Assembly: GCA_947632165.1 (NCBI GenBank)
Contig: CANROI010000004.1
Coordinates: 1 to 23,114 of the forward strand
DNA: 23,114 nucleotides
Reading direction: 5' to 3'
From: an uncultured Clostridia bacterium
GTDB lineage: Bacteria > Bacillota > Clostridia > Christensenellales > Borkfalkiaceae
Of this stretch, positions 1 to 5,264 are shown in pieces. The stretch's first letter is position 1. Each line of letters begins with the position of its first letter. A program made the translations under genes and the position numbers. Under the pieces are notes generated by a model. The model worked only from the letters and a program-made list of their open reading frames with translations. It made no database searches and was not told where the DNA came from.

Positions 1-606
1 GGCGGAGACGCCATCCCGTATTCTCCCATCTTTGCCCTGTTCTTCATCATGGCGCTCACGGGGCTCGTCTGTTCGGTGCGGCAGAGGCCCTCTCTGTTCC
101 ACCAGCTGCCCATGAGCCCCGCCCGCAAGACAGGCTTTTTCTTCCTCGCCTCGCTCGTCAACACCCTTTTCGTCGCCGTGGTCACCTTCGTGAGCCTTTT
201 GATTGCGATGCTTGTCCTCGCGCTCATCATTTTAGCGGTGACGGGCAGCTGGGTCTTCGTGGCCGAGCCCACACCTCCCGAAGCGGTGAGCGCGGACCCC
301 TGTCTGCAGGGACTTTTGCTCGGAGCCATCCTCATGGTCGCCATCATGGGGCTGGGGCTTACGATCGCGCCCACCCGCGGGAAGATCGCAAGGTATGCGC
401 TCACCCTCGCCATTCCCGTCTTTGTGGCGGTGCCGCTTCTGCTGTTGATGCGCCTCGGCGGGATCGGGAAGGGGCAGCTGTTCATTCTGTTCGATACGAT
501 CCCCTATAGCTGGGCCTACCTGATCGGGTTCGGCGTTGTCGCTGCCGCGCTCCTCGCGGTGGGGGTGGTGCGGATCATCGGGTTTCTGAAGCCGGAAAAC
601 TACTGA
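1..606 (+). CDS. Membrane protein, 3' part only
   Basis: The reading frame is open from the first base of the window, so the gene begins upstream; 201 codons are visible, ending in TGA at 604-606. The visible part is strongly hydrophobic, with about five membrane segments: one around the start (Ile-Phe-Ala-Leu-Phe-Phe-Ile-Met), then near 52-89, 107-123, 133-152 and 178-196, separated by short basic loops such as SPARKTG and TRGK. No soluble catalytic domain or nucleotide-binding motif is visible. The pattern would suit the permease half of an ABC-2 type exporter, whose ATPase would lie upstream, but I do not recognise a family signature and assign no function. An ATG at 49 exists but is mid-helix and has no ribosome-binding site. 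An intrinsic terminator follows at 656-687. Confidence 0.75.
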   Translation, partial: GGDAIPYSPIFALFFIMALTGLVCSVRQRPSLFHQLPMSPARKTGFFFLASLVNTLFVAVVTFVSLLIAMLVLALIILAVTGSWVFVAEPTPPEAVSADPCLQGLLLGAILMVAIMGLGLTIAPTRGKIARYALTLAIPVFVAVPLLLLMRLGGIGKGQLFILFDTIPYSWAYLIGFGVVAAALLAVGVVRIIGFLKPENY

Positions 607-655
607 GCGCATGGCGCTTGCAGCGTTTGGAGGTTCCGTTCCGACGAACGGCGGC

Positions 656-687
656 GGGGCGCGCGGCGGGAGCGCGCCCCGTTTTTT
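656..687 (+). terminator. Intrinsic terminator
   Basis: GGGGCGCG (656-663) pairs perfectly with CGCGCCCC (673-680) around a 9-nt loop, followed by GTTTTTTG. It closes the transcript of the upstream membrane protein and isolates the promoter at 708. Confidence 0.85.
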
Positions 688-707
688 GTGATGCCTTACG
701 TTCCCGC

Positions 708-736
708 TTGACAAAAAGATGATTTTGTGCGATACT
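708..736 (+). promoter_or_regulatory. Sigma-A promoter, leaderless configuration
   Basis: TTGACA at 708-713, a 17-nt spacer, and GATACT at 731-736. The expected transcription start, about 7 nt downstream, falls on or next to the A of the ATG at 743. The only purine-rich stretch (GAAGG, 737-741) is 1 nt from the ATG, too close to act as a Shine-Dalgarno and probably not transcribed. Confidence 0.8.
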
Positions 737-742
737 GAAGGT

Positions 743-1606
743 ATGGAACAGTATGACGCGATCGTGATCGGCGGAGGGATCGCAGGCTTCGAAGCGACGC
801 TCGCGCTGAAGAATTTCCGCAGGAACGTTCTGTGGCTCGGCGCAGAGAAATTCGGCGAAAAGTTGACGAAGGCGGAGGAAGTGCGCAATTTTCCCTCTTT
901 TTCGGGGCGCGGAGCCGAACTCGCCGCGCTGCTTGAGGCGCAGTCGGCGCGCGAGGCGCTGCCCTTTCATGCCGCGCGGGCAGACGGCGTGTACGCCGCG
1001 GGCGGCGGATTTCTCGTTTCGGCGGGCGGGGAGATGTTCCCGTCGCGGACGGTCGTGCTCGCCACGGGCGTGGAACGGAAGGGGAGCCTGAAGGGGGAGC
1101 GCGAGTTTCTCGGCCGCGGGGTGAGCTACTGCGCGGTGTGCGACGGGGCGCTCTACAAGGGCAAGCGGATTGCCGCCGTGCTCTCCTCAAAGGCGTTTGC
1201 CGAAGAGGCGGAATATCTGGCGGGATTCGCGCAGCATGTGTATGTGTATTGCCCGGATGGGGTGCGATTCCGCGCCGAAAACATTGAAGTGCGGGAGGAG
1301 ACGCCCCTCGGGATCGCCGGGCGGGAGCGGGTCGAAGAACTGCGCTTCGCGGGCGGCGGATTGCCCGTGGACGGCGTGTTTCTGCTCCGCAACAGTGCGC
1401 CTCCGGCCGCTCTGGTCGGCGGGATCGGGACGACGCCCGACGGGCATGTGCGGGTGGCGCGCGATATGTCGACCAATCTCAAGGGACTGTTCGCCGCGGG
1501 CGACGTGACGGGCAGACCCTACCAATACGTCAAGGCCGCGGGCGAGGGGCTCGTCGCGGCGTATTCGGTCCACGAATTTCTTTCCGCGAAGAAAGAACTT
1601 CCGTGA
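743..1606 (+). CDS. Thioredoxin-reductase-like flavoprotein, NADPH motif absent
   Basis: A 287-residue protein of the low-molecular-weight thioredoxin reductase fold. Seen: an N-terminal FAD-binding GGGIAG (residues 10-15), the redox-active CxxC as CAVCDG (Cys130, Cys133, with the usual following Asp), and the C-terminal FAD motif with AAGDV. The NADPH site is not recognisable: where the family has GGGDSA the sequence reads VLSSKAFA, and the HRR basic motif is replaced by YCPDG. Loss of these motifs with retention of CxxC is known from the ferredoxin-dependent flavin thioredoxin reductases of clostridia, so I infer that the electron donor may be ferredoxin. The ATG at 743 is chosen because it gives the family's normal N-terminus; an in-frame ATG at 719 lies between the -35 and -10 boxes. 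The next gene, an FMN reductase-like protein, follows after 17 nt, so the two form a redox operon. Confidence 0.85.
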   Translation: MEQYDAIVIGGGIAGFEATLALKNFRRNVLWLGAEKFGEKLTKAEEVRNFPSFSGRGAELAALLEAQSAREALPFHAARADGVYAAGGGFLVSAGGEMFPSRTVVLATGVERKGSLKGEREFLGRGVSYCAVCDGALYKGKRIAAVLSSKAFAEEAEYLAGFAQHVYVYCPDGVRFRAENIEVREETPLGIAGRERVEELRFAGGGLPVDGVFLLRNSAPPAALVGGIGTTPDGHVRVARDMSTNLKGLFAAGDVTGRPYQYVKAAGEGLVAAYSVHEFLSAKKELP

Positions 1607-1623
1607 GATCAAAAGGAGATATC

Positions 1624-2220
1624 ATGAAAAAATTGCTCTTTGTCGATTGCTGCATCCGCGGCGAAGTTTCGCGCACCAAAAGGCTGGCAGAGGCGTTTCT
1701 TTCGGTGCTGCCCGCGGGGGAATACGAGGCGGAGCGGCTCGATCTGGGCACCCTTCCCCTGCGGCCGCTCGACCGGTCGGGCTATGCCGCCCGCGAGGCG
1801 CTTTTAAGCAAGGGCGATCTGCGGGATCGGGAGTTTGCGCTTGCAAAGCAGTTTGCATCCGCCGATCTCATTCTCGTTGCCGCGCCCTTCTGGGACATGG
1901 GCATTCCCGCGGCGCTCAAGACCTATTGCGAACGGGTCTCCGTCTCCGGCATCACCTTCGGGTGCGATGAAGCGGGCAACTTCACGGGGCTGTGCAGGGC
2001 GGAGAAGATGATCCTGCTCACGACCCGCGGCATGGAGATCCCCGACGGCAGCCCGATGGAGCAGGCGTCTCCCTATCTGAAGGCGCTCTGCCGATTCTTC
2101 GGGATCGGCGGATTCGAGATGGTGTCCGCATGGGGGATGGACGTTGCTTCCCCCGAAGAGGCGGCGCGCCGCCTCGGCGTTGCGCGGGAGGCCGCCCGCG
2201 AACTCGCCCTCTGTCTGTAA
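1624..2220 (+). CDS. Flavodoxin-fold NAD(P)H oxidoreductase, azoreductase-like
   Basis: A 198-residue protein resembling the AzoR/NAD(P)H-dependent FMN oxidoreductase family. Seen: a beta-strand followed by a Ser/Arg-rich phosphate loop near the N-terminus (FVDCCIRGEVSRT), the central APFWDMGIPAALKTY segment matching the family's FMN-contacting P-x-x-x-x-x-x-P-x-x-L-K-x-Y, and VSGITF. Such proteins reduce quinones, azo dyes or other small electrophiles with FMN; the substrate here cannot be told. The start is fixed by AAGGAG at 1613-1618, 5 nt before ATG 1624; an upstream in-frame GTG at 1603 overlaps the previous stop and lacks a ribosome-binding site. It is co-transcribed with the thioredoxin-reductase-like gene. 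Adjacent cysteines near the N-terminus (Cys8-Cys9) are unusual and could be redox-active, but this is speculation. Confidence 0.8.
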   Translation: MKKLLFVDCCIRGEVSRTKRLAEAFLSVLPAGEYEAERLDLGTLPLRPLDRSGYAAREALLSKGDLRDREFALAKQFASADLILVAAPFWDMGIPAALKTYCERVSVSGITFGCDEAGNFTGLCRAEKMILLTTRGMEIPDGSPMEQASPYLKALCRFFGIGGFEMVSAWGMDVASPEEAARRLGVAREAARELALCL

Positions 2221-2259
2221 TGGTTTTTTGAAAAAAACAGAAAGTTTAACGGATTTCGC

Positions 2260-2288
2260 TTGTAAAACGCCGCAAAAGCGTGTATAAT
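2260..2288 (+). promoter_or_regulatory. Sigma-A promoter of the CNNM/CBS gene
   Basis: TTGTAA at 2260-2265, 17-nt spacer, perfect TATAAT at 2283-2288. It is followed by a leader of about 35 nt containing AAGGAGAT (2309-2316). Confidence 0.8.
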
Positions 2289-2328
2289 ATAAGAAAGAAT
2301 TTTTTCATAAGGAGATCATCATTCCAAA

Positions 2329-3438
2329 ATGGACCCTGCCCCATCGTCGGACATAGCCTCGGACCTGCTTGCGCCCTCGGGCGTCACGGCAACCATTCTG
2401 TTTATCGTACTCATTCTGCTCATCTTTCTCTCGGGTTTTTTCAGCGCGACCGAGACTGCCTACACGAGCTTTTCCACCGTCCGCATGCGGCGGTATGCCG
2501 CCAAAAAACGCACGGCGCGGCTGGCGCTCAAGCTGAGCGAGAATTATAACAACGTGCTTACGACGTTGCTCATCGGCAACAACATCGTGAATATTGCGGC
2601 CGCCTCGCTGGCGACGGTGCTCTTCACGGGATTTTTGGGGGAGGATTTAGGTCCCACGATCTCCACGGTCGTGCTCACGGTCGCGGTGCTCATCTTCGGC
2701 GAGGTGACGCCCAAGACGCTCGCAAAGGAATCGCCCGAGCGGTTCGCCTGCTTTGCGGCCTATCCGCTCTACGTCTTCTCCATTGTCTGCCTGCCCCTCA
2801 ACAAGCTCTTCGAGCTCTGGAAAAAGCTCATCTTCCTGCTGTTCGGGCTCAACAAGAAGAAGCCGAAATACACCGAAGAAGAATTCAAGATGCTCGTCAC
2901 CGACGTCAAGGACGAGGGGGTGCTCAACGAGACGGAGCACGACCTCATCGAAAAGACCTTGCGCTACGACGAGCTGCACGTCGGCTCCTGCATGATCCCG
3001 CTCGATCGGGTGATCGCCGTCGAAAAGCGGGACGATTCCCGCCTCGTCTACCGTCTCTTCCGCGAGACGAACTTCTCGCGGATCCCCGTGTACAAGGGGA
3101 CGAAACAGAATATCATCGGGATCCTGTACCGCGCCGATTTCTATGAAAATCTGCTCTCGGGCAGGACGAATTTCGATAACATCATCCGTCCCGTGTCCTG
3201 GACGACGACCGACGAGAAGCTCTCCGACCTTCTGAAGCGCATGCAGAGCATGCGCGAGCACATGATCATGGTCGGCTCGGAGGGGAACACGCTGGGGCTC
3301 ATCACGCGGGAAGATATGGTCGAGGAACTCATCGGCGACATCGACGACAAATACGACCTCACGCCCGTCACTTCTCCGATCCAGCCCTATATCCCGGAGC
3401 CCGAGCAGCCGGAGACGGTGGACGAGACGGAGGAGTAA
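2329..3438 (+). CDS. CNNM-domain and CBS-domain membrane protein (HlyC/CorC family)
   Basis: A 369-residue protein of the hemolysin/CorC (CNNM) family, whose members act in Mg2+ or other divalent-cation homeostasis in the cytoplasmic membrane. Seen: an N-terminal DUF21/CNNM membrane domain (about residues 20-170) with the family motifs GFFSATETAYTSFS, LLIGNNIVNIAAAS and FGEVTPKTLAKE, then a pair of CBS domains (about 205-350) ending in EELIGDIDDKYD. The C-terminal CorC_HlyC domain found in many relatives is missing; the protein instead ends in a short Pro/Glu-rich tail. The AAGGAG at 2309-2314 lies 14 nt before ATG 2329, longer than ideal, but no other in-frame start exists nearby. It is a single-gene transcript: promoter at 2260, terminator at 3483. 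The old name hemolysin should not be read as a toxin function. Confidence 0.9.
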   Translation: MDPAPSSDIASDLLAPSGVTATILFIVLILLIFLSGFFSATETAYTSFSTVRMRRYAAKKRTARLALKLSENYNNVLTTLLIGNNIVNIAAASLATVLFTGFLGEDLGPTISTVVLTVAVLIFGEVTPKTLAKESPERFACFAAYPLYVFSIVCLPLNKLFELWKKLIFLLFGLNKKKPKYTEEEFKMLVTDVKDEGVLNETEHDLIEKTLRYDELHVGSCMIPLDRVIAVEKRDDSRLVYRLFRETNFSRIPVYKGTKQNIIGILYRADFYENLLSGRTNFDNIIRPVSWTTTDEKLSDLLKRMQSMREHMIMVGSEGNTLGLITREDMVEELIGDIDDKYDLTPVTSPIQPYIPEPEQPETVDETEE

Positions 3439-3482
3439 TTCCTCCGGGGGCGCACACTTTCCGCCGAATGACCTTACTTACG

Positions 3483-3510
3483 ATACCCGCCCGGACGGCG
3501 GGTATTTTTT
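3483..3510 (+). terminator. Intrinsic terminator
   Basis: ATACCCGCC (3483-3491) and GGCGGGTAT (3497-3505) form a perfect 9-bp stem with a 5-nt loop, followed by TTTTT. The next gene's ATG lies only 10 nt beyond the T-run. Confidence 0.9.
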
Positions 3511-3520
3511 GGGACAAAAG

Positions 3521-4651
3521 ATGAAACTTCTCATTCCTTGCGCGACGGGGCTGGAGGCGTCCGTCAAGCGGCAACTCAGACAACTCGGCTATGGGGACTG
3601 CCCCGCGATCAACGGGCGCATTTCGCTCGAGGGAGACTGGCGGGACGTCGCCCGCCTCAACGTCTTTCTGCGCTCGGGCGAGCGCGTGCTCATCGAGCTG
3701 GGCGCCTTTCCCGCCGCGACCTTCGACGAGCTCTTCGAGGGCGTCCGTTCGCTCCCGTGGGAGGAGTTTCTGACCCGTCATACCGCGATCCGCATGGACG
3801 GAAAATGCTTCAAGAGCGCGCTCATGGCGGTGAAGGCGACGGGCGGGGTCGCCAAAAAAGCGATCTTAAAGCGGCTCGGGGAGAAGCTCGGCGGAACGGT
3901 CTTCGACGAGCGGGGAGAGCGCGCGATCGTCGGCGTCTCGCTCTTTGGCGACGTGGCGCAGCTCACGCTCGATACCTCGGGCGAGGGGCTCCACAAGCGC
4001 GGTTACCGCACGCTCGCCTATGAAGCGCCGCTCAAGGAGACGACCGCCGCCGCGATGATCGAGAGTTCCGTCTACCACAAGGGCAAGCCGTTTGCGGATT
4101 TCTTCTGCGGGAGCGGGACGCTGCCCATCGAGGCGGCGCTCTACGCGCTCGGCATTGCGCCGGGGCTTGGGCGCGATTTCGACTTCACCAAGTGGAAATG
4201 CGCGCCCGACGTTCTCCCCGACGTCCGCCGGGAGGCGGAGGACGTGCGGGACAGGACGACGAAACTGCACCTTTTCGGCTGCGATCTGAGCGAGAAGGCG
4301 GTCTCGATCGCCTCGTTCCATGCGCGGCGGGCGGGCGTTTCGGAGCACATCACATTCGCCTGCCGGGATATGCGCGCGTTTACCTCGGAGGAGCGCTACG
4401 GCGTGATCGTCTCCAATCCGCCCTACGGCGAGCGCCTCAAAGAGGCGGATCTGTTCACGCTCTACCGCGACTTCGGCAAGACCTTCCGGGCGCTTCCCGA
4501 TTGGAGCTGCTACTTCCTCTCGGGCTATGCGGGCGCGGAGCGCGCCTTCGGCGGAAGGGCAGAGAAGCGGAGAAAACTCTATAATGCAAATCTTGCATGC
4601 GGATTTTACGGCTATCCCGGCGCAAAACCGCCCAAACCGACGGAGAAGTGA
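3521..4651 (+). CDS. THUMP-domain class I SAM-dependent RNA methyltransferase (YpsC/RlmL-like)
   Basis: A 376-residue protein with the layout of the YpsC/RlmL N-terminal-type methyltransferases that modify guanine N2 in 23S rRNA: an N-terminal ferredoxin-like/THUMP RNA-binding half (about 1-165) and a C-terminal UPF0020 Rossmann methyltransferase. Seen: the SAM-binding motif I FADFFCGSGTLPIEAA, an acidic motif II around FGCDLSEKA, and the catalytic NPPYGERL that places the target amine. The exact rRNA position cannot be read from the sequence. I chose ATG 3521 (MKLLIPCATG) because it matches the family start; a TTG at 3509 lies in the terminator T-run. No Shine-Dalgarno is visible before 3521, and no convincing promoter either, so expression may depend on readthrough or on an unrecognised start arrangement. 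Confidence 0.88.
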   Translation: MKLLIPCATGLEASVKRQLRQLGYGDCPAINGRISLEGDWRDVARLNVFLRSGERVLIELGAFPAATFDELFEGVRSLPWEEFLTRHTAIRMDGKCFKSALMAVKATGGVAKKAILKRLGEKLGGTVFDERGERAIVGVSLFGDVAQLTLDTSGEGLHKRGYRTLAYEAPLKETTAAAMIESSVYHKGKPFADFFCGSGTLPIEAALYALGIAPGLGRDFDFTKWKCAPDVLPDVRREAEDVRDRTTKLHLFGCDLSEKAVSIASFHARRAGVSEHITFACRDMRAFTSEERYGVIVSNPPYGERLKEADLFTLYRDFGKTFRALPDWSCYFLSGYAGAERAFGGRAEKRRKLYNANLACGFYGYPGAKPPKPTEK

Positions 4652-4677
4652 AAATATCTTGGAGAGGTGAAAATATC
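4642..4677 (+). repeat. Tandem 17-bp repeat at a gene end
   Basis: GGAGAAGTGAAAATATC (4642-4658) and GGAGAGGTGAAAATATC (4661-4677) differ at one base and are separated by TT. The first copy includes the stop codon of the methyltransferase gene; the second ends just before an ATG at 4678 that opens only a 19-codon frame. Confidence 0.8.
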
Positions 4678-4708
4678 ATGAAATTTCCCGCTCTTTGCCG
4701 TCGTGAAG

Positions 4709-4738
4709 TTGACAATCCGTGCCCGCGTCGGGTATAAT
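4709..4738 (+). promoter_or_regulatory. Sigma-A promoter of the marR-exporter operon
   Basis: TTGACA at 4709-4714, 18-nt spacer, perfect TATAAT at 4733-4738. The expected start near 4745 gives a leader of about 35 nt that contains the candidate operator and the ribosome-binding site. Confidence 0.85.
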
Positions 4739-4750
4739 GATAGCAAATTT

Positions 4751-4769
4751 TTGTTCAACACTTGACAAG
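4751..4769 (+). promoter_or_regulatory. Candidate MarR operator
   Basis: TTGT-N10-ACAA (4751-4768) forms an imperfect dyad, and within it CTTG-A-CAAG (4761-4769) is a perfect short palindrome. Position between the -10 box and the AAGGAG of a MarR gene is typical of autorepression, but the arms are short, so this is a prediction only. Confidence 0.35.
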
Positions 4770-4778
4770 GAGAAAGCA

Positions 4779-5240
4779 ATGGAATCCAACGAATACCTCT
4801 TGAGACTCATCCGGCTCGCGCGGCAGCTCGAGCATCTCGACTTCTTCACGGGCGAGGGGCCCTTTACAAAGACGGAGTTCCGTCTTCTGAAAGAGGTGAT
4901 CGCAGAGCGCAAGAACGGGAAGAGCATCATCTCTTCGGAACTCTCGCGCAGGCTCGGGGTCACGCGCTCGGCGATCTCGCAGGTCGTGACCAAGCTCGAA
5001 CGCAGGGACATCGTGCGGCGCACTCCCTCGCAGACCGACAGAAAGATCGCCTACGTCTGCCTTTCGGACCACGCGGCGTCCGTATATGACGCCCAATGCC
5101 GGGCGGTGAACGAGATGATGGAGCGGGTGACGGGCGAGTTCGGCAAGGACAGAATGGAGCGGCTCTTCTCGGAGCTCGAGGAGCTCTACAAGATCTTCGA
5201 TCGGGTGAGAAAGAGTTCGGATTGCCCCAAAGCGGAGTGA
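4779..5240 (+). CDS. MarR-family transcriptional regulator
   Basis: A 153-residue winged-helix regulator. Seen: an N-terminal dimerisation helix, the winged helix-turn-helix at about residues 50-105 (SIISSELSRRLGVTRSAISQVVTKLERRDIVRR, read in parts) with the wing Asp-Arg motif TDRKIAYVCL, and a C-terminal dimerisation helix. MarR dimers usually repress their own operon and release DNA on binding a small ligand or on oxidation; only ordinary residues are seen at the N-terminus, so the signal is unknown. AAGGAG at 4767-4772 lies 6 nt before ATG 4779, which excludes an upstream in-frame ATG at 4719. The exporter gene starts 24 nt downstream, so the regulator very likely controls it. Confidence 0.9.
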   Translation: MESNEYLLRLIRLARQLEHLDFFTGEGPFTKTEFRLLKEVIAERKNGKSIISSELSRRLGVTRSAISQVVTKLERRDIVRRTPSQTDRKIAYVCLSDHAASVYDAQCRAVNEMMERVTGEFGKDRMERLFSELEELYKIFDRVRKSSDCPKAE

Positions 5241-5264
5241 CCGGGCAGGGAGTTTTAGGCTGAA

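Noticed and set aside
719..742. Upstream ATG for the thioredoxin-reductase-like gene
   Set aside because: It lies between the -35 and -10 boxes, has no ribosome-binding site and adds residues not seen in the family.
4642..4677. CRISPR-like repeat
   Set aside because: Only two copies, 2-nt separation and no spacers.
4678..4737. 19-codon frame with a fair ribosome-binding site
   Set aside because: It ends within the -10 box of the marR promoter and derives its start signals from a tandem repeat; coding potential is not evident.
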